Shown here: one piece after another, positions 1 to 12,295 of the stretch
How the letters are laid out: each line of letters starts with the position of its first letter
Numbering within the stretch: position 1 is the stretch's first letter
Origin: Hydractinia symbiolongicarpus
Lineage: Eukaryota > Cnidaria > Hydrozoa > Anthoathecata > Hydractiniidae
DNA length: 64,000 nucleotides
Direction of reading: 5' to 3'
Assembly: GCF_029227915.1 (NCBI RefSeq)
Contig: NC_079881.1
Span: 7,194,001 to 7,258,000 of the forward strand
Position numbers and translations under genes: made by a program
The notes under the pieces: generated by a model
What the model saw: the letters and a program-made list of their open reading frames with translations, nothing else
The model's database searches: none
What the model was told of the DNA's origin: nothing

Positions 1-1227
1 AGTATGGTTTCGCCAGTTTTTTAGACTTTATTGCATTTGCTAAATGTAATTGCAAGCAGGGAGTTCATACAGCGTCATAGTTTAAACTAGTCTAAGAGCT
101 CGTGACGAAATCGACCCATAAGGTTTGACCTAATACATCAAGTGTAATAAACTTGGAATGCAAAAAAAGTTCGTAAGTGTCATTGTGTTGGGGACGTTTG
201 CCTCCCCAGGCCTCTTAAATTGTCCCAAATTAGTTTTCACCCCGTCGGGTACATGCATTAAATCTTGCTCAAAATATTCTTATGAGCTAAGTATTTGAAA
301 TTCTGAAAAACTTACCAAATTATAAGGGGCAAAGTGTAGGTCAGATTCTCCTTAAAGAGGCCTAAAAAGGCCCACAATGTACCCGATAAGGCACACGCTT
401 TAATTTTTTGATTGTGCATTGATGTTATGGAGAAGTCTAAAAATGTAAGAACTTACAAAATTTCCGGTCTTGAAGCATGGTCATATTCCCCACCAAGTTT
501 TTGTCTCCAAATTAAGTTAATCATTGTTTACTTAAATAACTTTTTTTGTTACGATTCTCTCGAGAAATGATAATAGGAAGATAATTGTGGTTAATTGGAA
601 ATATAAGGTACCCCAATCGGTGTAGTGGTTGAGGTAGGGTTTGTGTGGTAGTTTTATTTTAAAGACCAAATAATTACGTACTCTCCTTTGCTGCTGGCCA
701 GTTTTACAGATGGAAGCCGCTCCATTACATTCGAACTGAATGGTTTCTATTAGAGATGGCTTCACACGTAAATAACTTGAAAAAACGCTTCTCCCATGTA
801 AGGTTCTCGTAGCAAATCTTATGGTTATGCTCTTTGTCAATGATCAAATAACATAGAAACGAGGCTATAGCCATGTAGGAGTTTCATTATGGCATGCACG
901 GTCAAAACCTTTATAGAAATGAAATATTGGTTAGGTTATATGTCTAGCAACCATCTTACGGAAACATGGGCAATGTTGTATCGCACCATTTTTCCGTAAA
1001 GGTGATCAGCTTCACACAGCAGCTCTGACCTTCAAAATATTATGTAAAAAAATATGACGGAGCTATGTGGTGTAAAACGAAGGTAAAAGTGAAACTTTTT
1101 TAAAAAACTAGGCACTGTATTGGTATGTTAAGCGAGCAAATTTCCTACGTATTGGAATAAAACTGAATGTATATTGACAAAATATCCGCTTTGAATGTAA
1201 AAATTAGCTACCGTAATTATTTTAATG

Positions 1228-1388
1228 TAGTGCGGCCTCCTCTAATTAGTGCGGATGGCCTTTTTTTCGAAAACTGAACAATTTATTTTTTCTTTTATTA
1301 TTAGTACGGATGGAATGTTGGTAATTTTCAATTTTCCTCTTATTTAGTGCGGGAAGGGTCAAAAATTCTTCTAATTATAATGCGGACA
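1228..1388. repeat. Degenerate tandem repeat, 'tagtgcgga' core
   Basis: The core 'tagtgcggc/tagtgcgga/tagtacgga/tagtgcggg/taatgcgga' recurs five times in about 160 bp, with AT-rich spacers of unequal length. No coding frame explains it. Confidence 0.5.
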
Positions 1389-1794
1389 TTTTTCTTATCA
1401 GAGAGGAAATAAAATGGGCACATTTATAAGTTTCTTTTTTATCATCTTTTTCGTATCAAAATTTTTCTTCTTCTTCTTCGTTGTCATCATTTTGGAGATG
1501 TATGCATGCATTCTCCATGCAGCTGGTGTAAAAATAATCCTGATAATTGTTGTTAACTGACCATGTTAATAACGTACTAAATTTCATGCCATGAGACTAA
1601 TTATTTCTTCAAAAGATGAGAAATATTCATAATGCCTTTACTTTCTTTTTGGAACACAAAAATAAGCGAACAACCTAAACTGTAAAGAGGGAAATTGTCT
1701 TCCCTTTCCAATGGCATTTCGTCAGAAATAATAATAAGGAAACAATTTTGGAATTCATATAGCAAAATCGTACGAGCTGCAATGAACACACGAA

Positions 1795-1846
1795 ATGCAC
1801 TTAGACATGCACTTAGATAGTTTAGAACTGCACTTAGATAGTTTTT
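1795..1846 (+). repeat. Triplicated 'tgcacttagatag' repeat
   Basis: Three consecutive copies of a roughly 17-20-bp unit built on tgcacttaga(tagttt). The first copy is shortened. Confidence 0.65.
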
Positions 1847-2534
1847 TAGTTCACCTAAAAAAAATAAAGAAGAAAAAAATGTTACTATGAAGTTAAATTT
1901 CTGGCTAGCTACCTTCAGTCAGGCACCTAGAAACACATTATTGCTTGAAAAATTATGTAGCCATTTTTGCACCTTAAGAACCAAGTCAGATGGACAAATC
2001 GTTTACCAATCTCCAAGTTTCCCCTTTGGCAACCCAGTGTTTGCTAACCAAAACAAATTTAGTAAAATACACATTACCAAGTTGCTTGAATTTCAAGTAA
2101 AGAGCAGCCTTAACAAAATGATTGTATATTTATACAATTGTAGAACAATCTAGAGCAACTTTGTCTTCTTCGTATGAAAGGAATTAAAAAAACTCGCCGC
2201 AAATATCTGTGACGTAAGACGCCAAACTTGCTTATATTCAATGAGACTAATCTCTTAAATAGTACACTCAGAAAAGCTCTGCATTTAAGAGTCACGCGAC
2301 GAGGCGTCCTCTGCTGTGATTATGGACGTAAATTTTTGTATTCCACAATGTGATTGAAGAGTAACGTCTTGCAGATGCCATATTAGTATTCGTTGTTTAA
2401 CGAAAAAAGGGCCAGGAACTGATTATGATCGGAATACCAAAACAGGTTATTATGCCGAACATTTTTGGTGCAATGTGCTTCTTTTTTTGAAATTGCTTCC
2501 CTACAAATCTCATTTAACTGCTTAACTGCTATAT

Positions 2535-2900
2535 ATATACTGCTACCTCGTCATAGCACAAACAGGCAACCAACACTTTTTTTATTTGCAAAAACAAGTT
2601 TTCTTGAAAGTTCGAAATCTAATTGTTACATACTTGACTGAGCACTAAGTGCAGGTAAACCGTGTCAAAAATTCACATAGACGTAATAAACTTTTTAAAA
2701 ATTGTTATTGCGGCTTCGCAATAGGCTATCATTATCCTGCCCAGCTAAAGTAATCACTCACCAGTTTTATTTTTCAAAAAAAGTTTTCTTGACAGTAATT
2801 CTTTGTATAAAAATTGTTGAATATAATTTTTCTTGAAACTTTTTATAGAGTTAGCTAGATAGTTATCAACCCAACAACCCAAATAAATAATGTTGGATAG
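2535..2900 (+). repeat. Dispersed repeat family R ('gcacttagtgcaggtaaac')
   Basis: This stretch shares blocks with those near 9.7, 26.8-27.5, 38.3, 50.2-51.1 and 62.3 kb. They are a 'gag/ctrcTTAGtRCAGGTA' block, a 'cgtcatagcaaaaaca' block and an 'aaaacaagttttcttga' block, in similar order. It is a moderately diverged dispersed repeat of unknown class with no open frame. Confidence 0.5.
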
Positions 2901-3161
2901 GATAAAAAGCTCTAATATCAAACTGATTTAGAGCCTTAAGGAATAGTAATAAACTAGTGGATAAGGCCCATGGAAAAATTCACTCAGGTATACAAATAAA
3001 AACAACAACAAAAACAAGGTCTCTTATTCAAATTTTGATGACGCCAGTTAACTTCCGTCATCATGGACCACATAACTAAAAAGCTACGATAAATGACAAA
3101 AAAACAGGGCTAGCTAGCTAGGTACCTAAACGGTCCAGGGTAGCTAAAGTATTGATCCCCA

Positions 3162-3233
3162 TTTACAGAATGAGTATCTAGGAGATGTAGTTTGTAGTTT
3201 ACAGAATGAGTATCTAGGAGATGTAGTTTGTAG
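3162..3233 (+). repeat. Perfect 36-bp tandem duplication
   Basis: The unit that starts tttacagaatgagtatc and ends gatgtagtttgtag occurs at 3162-3197 and again, identical, at 3198-3233. The identity points to a very recent duplication or active length variation. Confidence 0.95.
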
Positions 3234-3887
3234 CAAATCATAAATGTGATATCTGTAACCAATTTTTACTTCTTTATTTAAATGCGCCAGCTGGTTCCGT
3301 GAAATAAAAAAGGCTAGATGACTGTTTCAGCTACACTTAACTACATAGGTAGCGTAGAAGTCTAAATTCTGCTACTGTTTTTATGTGAAAATGACACGTT
3401 TGTCTACGAAAGGTAAAAAAAAAATCTTCGAGGACTAAATTAACGTATTTCTCGTTCAAGTAAGTATCGTGGGTGTTGCTACACTTTTAGACTATAATCA
3501 CCTTTCGTTATTGCCAGATTAGACGGGTTGGTGAAGTCTATTGTCAAGAAATATGACATATATACATTGTCCTTATCCGTGTTTTACCTTCTGCATAGTA
3601 CAGGCAACAGGTTAACATCTTTTGTATGTAGGCAGGTCTTTAATGAGGTCATCAAAATTGTTTTTAGAATAAACTTCCCGTTGTTTCTTTGCCTAAGTTA
3701 TTTCTTTCTACTATGCATTGAACTACTAACGTTATTATTAAGAAATGATTTTTTTTCTGTGTGATCGCTTTTTAAGAACTAATTATTGGAGGTAATAAGA
3801 AAGCCCGTAATTATCGTTATGTGGTCCCACTGTGCGCATACACCCAGGGTGAATTTACAGACTTTTGAATTTAAAGACATTTAATCA

Positions 3888-3918
3888 CCCCCCCCCCCCT
3901 CTCTCTCTCTCTTTCTTC
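3888..3918 (+). repeat. Poly-C followed by CT microsatellite
   Basis: A run of about 13 C residues is followed by about eight CT dinucleotides and a T-rich tail. Confidence 0.9.
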
Positions 3919-4952
3919 CTTTTTACCCAATGCCTTCTATTTCCAAATCTGTTTTAAATTTAAAAATTCCTTAAGTTGTTTGAAAAGCTGGGTTATCTAT
4001 ATACGTTAATTCGTGAACATTTACAAATCTTTACGAATTAGCCTTTAAATTTACAGAACTTTTTTATCGCGCAATTTAGCACGCTTATTTTTCGTACAAT
4101 CTTTATGCGTAATTATGTGCATCATTTAAAATTAAGAGCTTCTAAATTTTAAATTTTGTTTCTAAATAAACACATCGTTTTTCATGGCTGATTGCCACTT
4201 AAAATCTTTACACCAACCAATATTTGTAATTTTATGATTATGAATGCTCTTTAATGTTATGATTAATATTGTGTGGAAAAAAATTCTTTTTTCTTCAGTT
4301 ATGCGCATTGTAATTTCTTACTTAAGAAGAAATATTCAGGGAAAAGAAACTTTTTGTTCATACAAAAAATAATTTTGACAGGCAACCAATTGCTCTGCCC
4401 AATAATTAAAAATCCACGAAAATTTAAGGAATAAATGGATATTGCTAATAGTGAAAGTTTTCAAGACCTAACGCGTCTTGTTTCCGTTTAAAGACACGTA
4501 AAACGACACGCAACACATATTGATGCAAGCAGACAAATGATTTTATATCTAATTCCTATATATATCTATCGATAAAGAAATAAAGTGCTAAGATTGATCA
4601 TCAGTATTCTGTCTGGAAGCTACTTTAACCTAGCTAACATATTTACCCATATTTTGTATGAGATACGATGATGTAATGTCTAGTTTTATACAAAATACTA
4701 AACCAAGGACGATACTTCTATAACACAAATACATTCCCATTACCCCTCATTTCTAAACTTAAAGTTCTTCAGCTTTTTAGAAACTCAGCTAATAAAAGAA
4801 TTGTTGAACAACCCCATATTCTTGGCTATTCAGTGGAAAACTTAACTTCAATATTCGCTGCAACTAAACTTTAGATGCAGTTTTATTCAATTTTAATATA
4901 AGCAAATTAAAACTTCAATTCTTTTCTCAATTTTTTCTACAATTTTTCTTCA

Positions 4953-5653
4953 TCATTTTTTATACAAATAACTGTATGCATCTTTGGCATCCAAATCTTC
5001 AGCATCAAAATCTTCAAACTTTCCAATTTTGTGGTAGAACTTCTTTAAGTCTATATCCTCTCTATAAACCCACATCTTTCTATCTTCTATGAATATTAGA
5101 TTCGGATCTGATCTAGAGATAAATACCATGACAAATGAATCGACGTATCCCAAATTCATCTTTTTAGTTCCCGTACCTTTGTTGTTTGTACCCCAGTTTT
5201 CGAAGGAAATTTCTTTTTTTGGCGAACAGTTCGGAGATTTAGCTGTTAAGTACACTCCCTTTCCCGCATAAGTGGATTTTTTCTTCTTTGACACTTTTAA
5301 TACCTTTGTCTGGCCAATTTTGTTTGCCAAAGAATGTTTTGTATAATGGAAAAGCGGTATGTATGAACTAGTGCAATGAGAAAAGCTAAACAAAGAAAAA
5401 TTACTGGCTACATAACTGCAGCAAAAGTTAAAGTAATCCTTATTAAAAAATTTTCAAATGTTCATTGTTGTATCTTATCTCCTTCAGGCGAAACCTGTAT
5501 TACATTTTTAGACATTCTGCAGATTAACAAAAATATACCTATGAGCAAGAGCACAACGCTGTTTCTTTTTACAGCCAGTCTTAAAATTATAATAGTTGCT
5601 GTCAACATAAGCCAATAATAATTTACATACCTCTTCAATAAACACTTCTGCAT
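4953..5653 (-). CDS. HYD1-type ADP-ribosyltransferase-like small protein, two exons
   Basis: The proposed exons are 5653-5631 (ATG CAG AAG..., 23 bp, donor AG|GTATGT) and 5385-4953 (acceptor tttctttgtttag|C). Both junctions are phase 2 and give a 151-residue protein with no signal peptide. Near the N-terminus it reads LFHYT, followed about 30 residues later by GKGVYLT, and then W(V)YREDIDL before an acidic C-terminus. The HYT...GVYLT spacing matches the short HYD1-signature ADP-ribosyltransferase family (known family; H and Y contribute to NAD binding there). That it is enzymatically active is inference. A paralogue lies head-to-head at 8218-9368 with the same phase-2 intron immediately before an 'HC' pair. 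The first exon rests only on splice consensus and phase; the second is firm. In this animal context the role could be intracellular signalling or immunity; nothing in the sequence decides it. Confidence 0.62.
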
Positions 5654-8217
5654 GTCTTACTTTGGCTAGTCTATTCTGATGATTCTTCTCAATGAAAACT
5701 GTAACTTTTCTTTCAGCTTAGGCTGCTTTTAAATGTTTGTGAAAGATTAAGTAGCATAAAGACATCTGTGTGAATTTCCGTTGCAAGTAATCTCAAAATT
5801 AATTTGGTCAATTTTTTGGATTTTTTGTCGTTCCTAGAACAAATGGACAAAAAATGACGTCATATTGTCATCTCAAGAGTTGTAAGTTAAAGATCAATAT
5901 AATATTGACATCATTCTTGGAAATTAATATGAAACTCCAAAATTGATCCAAATGTCAAAAACGTCTTCGTTTTAGGCAAATTTAACGAAGTAAATACGGC
6001 AGCAGTAAAGAAAAGTGATACCTTTTGAATAAAACGCATAATTTTTATTATTTTTCCCGCCGAATTTTTTTAGCTTGTAATGACTGTTTATAAATATAAA
6101 ATCATGGGACTTTAAAAGCAATTTTGAAATGGTAAAATTTTGATGCAATGATGTCCTTTTTTTAGAGAATTTCGTTTTGCCGCCCCGATTTAACGAGAAA
6201 CGGGTTTCTAGAAGCCTTACTTGGCGAATAGGATAACCCATGGCAAAATTATGCTTGTTTAGATAAAAAAAACTTACTCAATTCGACCAAAATGTTTATT
6301 TATTTCAAACCTTCAATAGGACTGTGCTTGGTATTTTTTTGTATATTCTTCCGGTTTCACTGATCAGAGAGTATTTCTGGCAGCAAAAATCATTTCGTGC
6401 AACGAAAAAATGTTTGATATTTAGAATATCTCCTACAAGGTTATTACTGTGATTTTACTGGCACAATCCCTTGTATTAAATGGAACAGTCGGCTTTTCGA
6501 AGTCTGTTTATTGTAGTCTATATTATATTTTATTAGTTTCAGAGTAAATAAGACATAACAATGTTTTTTACTTATCTTGCCGTCTTTTTTACCAGCATAC
6601 ATTTTATATTAAAAGTTAATGAGTTTATGCTATTTAGGCAAAGTATCTATCTGATTTGATTAGAATATATGGCTGTGCAGCTAAATAGCCGTGGAATCAA
6701 TGTTTTAACGAAGCTGGGTTTATTGTTCATAGATATACGAGTGAGTTATAGCTTCAGAGACGAAGACCAGCAATCAATATCTCCTACTCTAGGGTTCTTA
6801 TATGTATATGGTCGCTTGTCTAATTACAAAAATCATTTTTTTCCTTACTACTTTTTACAAACGCTAGGCTGAAATATGAAATAAAAAGTTACATCATTTT
6901 GAGGGTTATTACGTTCCTAATAAAAGTTGCGCAAGTAAAAACATGTCAACCAAACAAAAATACCGTCAAAAGAGCTAATAACGATGGCCGGCGTAAAATG
7001 TTATGCCAAAAACATGGAAAAAACTTGGGAATAGAGCGCAAATCTGTCTATGGCTATCTACGGACACTTGCTAACTACTGATACTGACTACGTTTGTTGG
7101 TCTGCTATATACGTCATATATATAGCCAATACAATTAAAATGATTTATCCAACATTTAAATGGCTGAAATAATGAATAATTAATAGCTTATAGCTAGAAA
7201 GAGAGCAAAATATAAAGTATACACAAGAGAAAAGGATCAAAAAGGGACCTTTTCCAAACTTGAGCTATGCCATTTTTAAAATGGCACATTGACCATCAAT
7301 TATACTGAACGCGTCCGGGGCACGTACATCTTTACTTAGTGTCAAATATCAAATTTTGTGCGAGCTTTTAGCCGAAACTAGAAGCTGTGTGTTCCAAAGC
7401 TAATTAGTAAATGCGATTTTCAGAGCTTAAAAACTCTGTCAATGTTTATAAGATTCTTGTGGTTCTATGTAAAGTGATGCATAAAATCATATCATTATGA
7501 GATATATGCCGAAAAACCAAGTTAACTGTTTTTACATCTAAATGGTAATGGCAACGGCTTAGCAACTTTGTAGAAAGGTGGACCATTGCTCACGTGATCA
7601 AACTTCAAAATCAATGACTTATTCCTTTGTTTCAGTGGATCATACACGGCTATACTTTTAGTTGTCCTATAACAGTATACTACTTCCTTGTGTGCTGCGT
7701 GTAAGTTTTGCAAATGAAATGTTTCTACCACCTAGGAGCTACCTTGTATTATAATAAAAAAAATTATCAAAAACTTTGATCCGCGGTTACAGCTCCATGT
7801 TAAAAAAGGAACGACGACTACACAATTTTTTAAAGAACCGTATTCGAGAAACCATATCAAAAGTTTAATAGTAAATTGTGTTGTTTATTTTTCGTTACCG
7901 TAATGGATTTTTCCATAGGCCTGATAAATAGTCTACATTATATGATCAACTTAGTGTTATTTATGAGATTTACTCCTAGAGATTAGTTTTTAAACATAGT
8001 CCGAAAACAACACGTCGTTTTTTGTCCATTTATTCTAAGAACGACAAAAAGTCTATGAATCGACCAAAACAATTAAGGGATCATACAAAACGGAACTTCA
8101 TGCAGTTACCATTAAAATGCAAAGGATTTAAAAACGAGTGTGCTTTACTCACAGCTACAATCTTTTAGTTACTGCGACATTCGATGCACGGGAGAACATT
8201 GTCAGACAAGAGTTCAA
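5654..8217. other. Intergenic region between the two divergent paralogues
   Basis: AT-rich DNA without supportable exons. The open frames present (for example 5972-6241 minus and 6669-6872 plus) have no domain and no convincing splice sites. If the flanking gene models are right, this interval would contain both promoters of the divergent pair. No clear core promoter motif was recognised. Confidence 0.45.
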
Positions 8218-9368
8218 ATGGAAAAGTATGTATAATATTAACCCTATTCAGGTTAAAGGGAGCAAAATTGCACGAATCTAGGCTTCCCTAATTTCTGATT
8301 TCCTCACTGAAATCACTTTAAATTTGCAGTAGTTGGCATTTTTCACTATGGTACATTTTTGTAAGGTGAGAGAGGTGAAAATCTATAATTTTCTTTTTCT
8401 TGATTAAATGGGAATTCTCGTTATTTTACCAATAAATGATCCTTATGTATATTGCTTCTAGAACAATAAGCCCTCCTTACACCCTTCGTGTGCCCAGGCA
8501 CAAAGTTTTACGCTATAAAACCTTAAAACTTTTAATACTATTGAAAAATTTTAAGCATTCCTAAAAATGCTATTGGAGCAAACGCAATTTATGTATTTTC
8601 TTTGACTTTTGCAATTTACCTCGTGATAGAATACAAAAATGAGGACATCAGTTCTGTTAATCTGTAATGGATGTTCCATCTGTCAAGTGACATAATTTAC
8701 AGTGGTAGGGCACTTCTTCCCTTTCACAACTTTTAGCCAAGTCACTCAGACGTCACCTGAGTTGGATAAGACTGCTGAAATATCATTTTGTTATTTCATG
8801 GCGGTTAGTTGATATAAACACTTCTTATATATTGTATTTTCTTTCTTACAGCCATTGTGGAAATGCACAAAATGGATTATATACAAGCAATATTTTACTG
8901 TTTCATTATGCCACACGTGAGAAAGTAGAACAGTTTGAAGCTGGGAAACTTATAGATGCATATCAAGAAAGAGGATCGTACTGGACACCAATGCCTCCAT
9001 TAATGTACGACAAAATGACAATTGCTCAAAAGTACTGGGGCCCAAAAGGCAAGATCACGGACAGCGATGACAAGAACAACGACAGGGTGGAGTCTTTCGT
9101 CCAAGTGCAAGTTCCCATGGAAGATAAAAATTTTGAAGAGACAGATGAGAAAGAAATGATAGTATATTTTTATAAAGGAAAGATAAATTTAAAAAATTTC
9201 AATCACATGATAAAGCCATGTGATAAATTTGATGCGTCGAAGTATCTTATTGATCTCCATGGAGAGTTGGATGCTAGTGATTTCGCTTGGATGGTAGACA
9301 CAGATGATGAAGATGATGAAAAGGAAGAGGAGGAGGAGGAGAGTGAGAATGGTGAAAGTAATAAATAG
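8218..9368 (+). CDS. Second HYD1/ART-like protein with acidic tail
   Basis: The firm exon is 8852-9368 (acceptor ttctttcttacag|C, stop TAG). It starts with HCGNAQNG and runs into LLFHYATREKV, then GSYWTP about 30 residues later, a VESFVQV block, VYFYKGKINLKNFNHM, and a very acidic tail of D/E residues ending ESNK. It aligns along its length with the minus-strand gene at 4953-5653 (HYT/HYA, GVYLT/GSYWT, DIDLKKF/KINLKNF). The intron phase before the HC pair is also the same (phase 2). A tiny first exon at 8218-8225 (ATG GAA AA|GTATGT) would fit the phase and gives about 174 residues, but it is weakly supported. The change of GVYLT to GSYWT alters the neighbourhood of the signature Tyr, so activity may differ from the sister gene. 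The acidic tail of more than 20 residues is absent from the sister. Confidence 0.6.
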
Positions 9369-9558
9369 GGGTGACAAATTTTGAGGAAATACTTTATATT
9401 ATTTTGCTCTTCGTATTTTTCCATACGTAAATTTAAGAACAGAAAAAAAATTTCGACAAGAAGGAAACAAAATCTTTAACTTATATTGCAGTTTTTCCCA
9501 TTTTTAAGTATGAAATATCCCAAAACACACAAACCTAATAAAAGTTAAGTAAAGTAAG

Positions 9559-9637
9559 TCCTTTTTATACTGCATTACGTGCGTCTCGCTACTTGCGATA
9601 CCATTGTGAGTGACAGACTTATGCGAGTATAGACTAG
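9559..9637 (-). mobile_element. Truncated mini-Helitron (5' part)
   Basis: Read on the minus strand it starts TCTATACTCGCATAAGTCTG, continues with aatggta, gcaagtagcgaga and ctgcattacgtg-like blocks, and ends at 'tataaaaagga'. These blocks occur in the same order in the better copy at 46585-46722. The 3' hairpin half is missing. The minus strand has CTAG directly before the TC start. Confidence 0.55.
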
Positions 9638-9699
9638 CCGGGGACCGAGCGTGAAAACTGGTCAAGCCACAAATAACTGTGCGTCTTTCCCTGAATGCT

Positions 9700-9960
9700 T
9701 GACGGATCGCTTGATAAGAGCGGCAAAATTATAAATCGAGTAAAGCGCACACAACATAGTGTTTCGGGATTTCTTAAAAATAACTTTCTTGCAACTTTAT
9801 ATGAAATAAAGACACATTTCAATAACAGCAAAGATAATGGGCCACGATTTTTTTATTTGTCAAAAAAATCTTTCTTTATGTTACGTTCCATTTTTAAAAA
9901 AGTTGGCTTTGTGTTACATTTGTATCATACCATTTTGATTTTTTTCTAAGTAATTGCTTT
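9700..9960 (+). repeat. Dispersed repeat family R copy
   Basis: It shares the block 'aaatcgagtaaagcgcac' and 'acaacatagtgtttcggg' with the array at 50.2-51.1 kb and with 26.8 kb. The 84-codon open frame over it (9695-9949) is therefore probably a chance frame. Confidence 0.5.
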
Positions 9961-10630
9961 CCAAAGTGCGGGTAGCATAAGTTATTTATAATAAGTAACA
10001 TGAAGCAAAAAAAAAATTATTTCGTTTTAATCAATCTATTGCTTCCATGTAGATCCGTAATAGAGTTGATTACCTTAATTGCTGTGATCTGATTGGTTGA
10101 TTTCGATCCTATAATTAAAAACTTGTTTGTTTGTTTTGGTTATGCAAAAAAATAGGAAAGTTTTCCTGTACAAGTCTCTGCATTCAGCTATAAGACAATT
10201 TATAAACATAAACAAAATTAATATTATAGTAAAAAAAAACAAAGAACACGTTAAAAAAACACGTTTTTTTAACTCAGTTACAAGATAAGGTCTTCTTCAT
10301 TGGCTTTACAAATTAAATCAACACCACGTATCCTCTTTGCTGCTCAGTTTAATTGGTTGTATCGCCATAAACAATTTTCACAGTTTGGAGAGGATAGGAG
10401 TGAGAGATTTTAGAATCCAGTAAAATAGACAATTTTAAACAACTTAAATCCAGTGTGATAAAACTTTCCTAGCGCGACTAAAGGGTAAACCAATATATAT
10501 CACAGTACTCCATGCGTGTAAATTTATAAAATCCGTAATGCATTTGTTTGTGCAACGGACGCACAAAATTTTCAAATGTGATAGATGATATGTAATATGT
10601 TTCCAAATTTGTTGTGATTGCTTGTACCAG

Positions 10631-10716
10631 TGAAACCAACCACGCATCCCAATTCGAAGAAGCAACAAGATTCCTGTCGTCTCAACATGCTGAAAAAGAA
10701 ACTTTAGTGCTGAGAG
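10631..10716 (+). CDS. Orphan candidate exon, unknown product
   Basis: The interval is bounded by a good acceptor (attgcttgtaccag|T) and a good donor (AGAG|GTAAGG). It has one open frame of 28 codons of hydrophilic, helix-like composition (FEEATRFLSSQHAEKETL). A downstream acceptor at about 10888 (tttttccacag|CA TGA) would fit phase 1 and end the protein one residue later. No upstream exon was found, so this could be the 3' end of an unrecognised gene or chance. Confidence 0.25.
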
Positions 10717-12182
10717 GTAAGGTGACAACAGCCTTTTTAGATGCTGATAACACCTTAGTTCCTGGAAAGTGAAATAATCTGCAGTTGCCAGATTGCTAAG
10801 TTTTTACATTGGTAAGGAAACAAGCCATGTAAACAACGTTGGAAATGTGCATGCTAAGCGTTCACAATGTTTGCGTTTTTTTCCACAGCATGAATAGGCA
10901 GGAGAAATCACGAAATTGGGGCATGCTGACGTCGGCAAATATCAAGACATAAGATTATGGATATAATCAAATAACTAAAAAATAAAAACGGCAAATTACA
11001 TGTGGGTACGATCTGCCGTCACTCCTTCCAGTAATTCAAGTCGACGCACTGATAAAGAAATAAACTCAAGGCTCACAAATTAATACCTAATTAGAATATG
11101 AAACGTCATAAAAATTACCAGGTGGGGGTTTCAGGGAAAAAAATTCGTGAACTGATTCCGCCACGGCGTAAGTTTTGGTATATCACTCTGTTGTAAATTT
11201 GGGTTCTGCAACCATGTTTTGCTGCCGATTTTGTTTCTGCATTTTTCACTTTCGCGAAATGTTCTTTATGAATGCAGAATACATGTTCAATAGTCTTGTA
11301 CGAAACTTTAAGTACATTAATAAAGAAATATAGCCGGAATTAAAGTCAATTTCTTGTAAAGTTTAGTTGTGTACAAAATAATAATTCATTTTTCGTAATT
11401 AATAATTTAGGTCGGCAAGTTTCGTTAGAAGGGTTTGTGAATCTCGTAAAACTCGTTAAAATTGACGTCGATATATAAAGCCAGGGTCAGATCCAGGATT
11501 TTTATAAAACTAAGCAAAAAAATTTTTTCGAGATTACCGCCCAGAATGGGCGTTAAAGTACGCCTAACGGGCGTATGTATCTAATAGTAACTAAATTTCT
11601 CACCGGGTTGAGCTCTGTTCAGGCCTTTTCCAGCGTTAAAAAGAAGAAGAAGTAACAAAATATATAAATAAGATATAAGAGTACAAGAAGTAACAAAATA
11701 TATAAAAAGTATACAGCTAAAATATATAAAAACATATAAACCATGTTTAAACGAACCTTATCTCTTCGATCATTTGTTCAATTACAAAATGCCCTTTAAG
11801 AAGGTCAGAATAAACTAGCCAAGGAAAGCTTTCAAACCAAGCATACTTAAACTTTCTGTTTGTTTTGATGTCTTTCTCGAAGTTATTTTGTGTTATATCT
11901 CTACCTATGAGTACCACAGGTACTTCTGTATCCATTTCTAAGGCTGTTGGTGTATATGTAATAGCCATTTCTAAAGATATTGATCGACTTGGTGATGACT
12001 GCATCGATACAGAAGAAGTTATAGCATTAAAGGTCACTATAAAAAAAAGATGTTGTATAGAAATACATATTTATAGAAAACCCAGTAGGAACCTAGTAAA
12101 AACAATCATGAGCAATAAAAAAAAATCAGGTCTGTATTTAAAAAATATGTTGAACGTAACCAGACCAACCCATGTCTTTACT

Positions 12183-12295
12183 TTCCTTAAGATCTATCTC
12201 TGTGGATTTAGATGAAATTGCAGAGTTTGAAGATAATAATTGACTTGGTGGAGATTGCATTGATGTGTCATCAGAAGAATTGAGGGTATCACAGA
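12183..12295 (-). repeat. Duplicated exon copy inside the transposon gene
   Basis: On the minus strand this block matches the beginning of the exon at 12036-11757 in DNA (atgcaRtcWYcaccaagtc) and in protein (SMQSPPSQ versus SMQSSPSR). The intron sequence after each exon also repeats (gtAgagacatggg after 12424, gtaaagacatggg after this copy). Its acceptor lies in a different phase, so it cannot be spliced in without changing the frame. Confidence 0.6.

Larger units (their letters stand above)
1..4952. other. Intergenic stretch with short tandem repeats only
   Basis: No exon model could be supported here. All open frames are short, lack recognisable domains and show no matching splice signals. 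The stretch holds a degenerate 'tagtgcgga' repeat (about 1228-1388), three copies of 'tgcacttagatag' (1795-1846), a perfect 36-bp tandem duplication (3162-3233), a copy of the dispersed 'gtgcaggtaaac' repeat (about 2535-2900) and a C-run plus CT microsatellite (about 3888-3918). These are listed separately where they are clear. Confidence 0.6.

Noticed and set aside
5462-5653. Hydrophobic 63-codon minus-strand frame as a membrane protein
   Set aside because: Only its first seven codons are used as exon 1 of the HYD1-like gene, ending at a GTATGT donor. The hydrophobic remainder is intron read-through.
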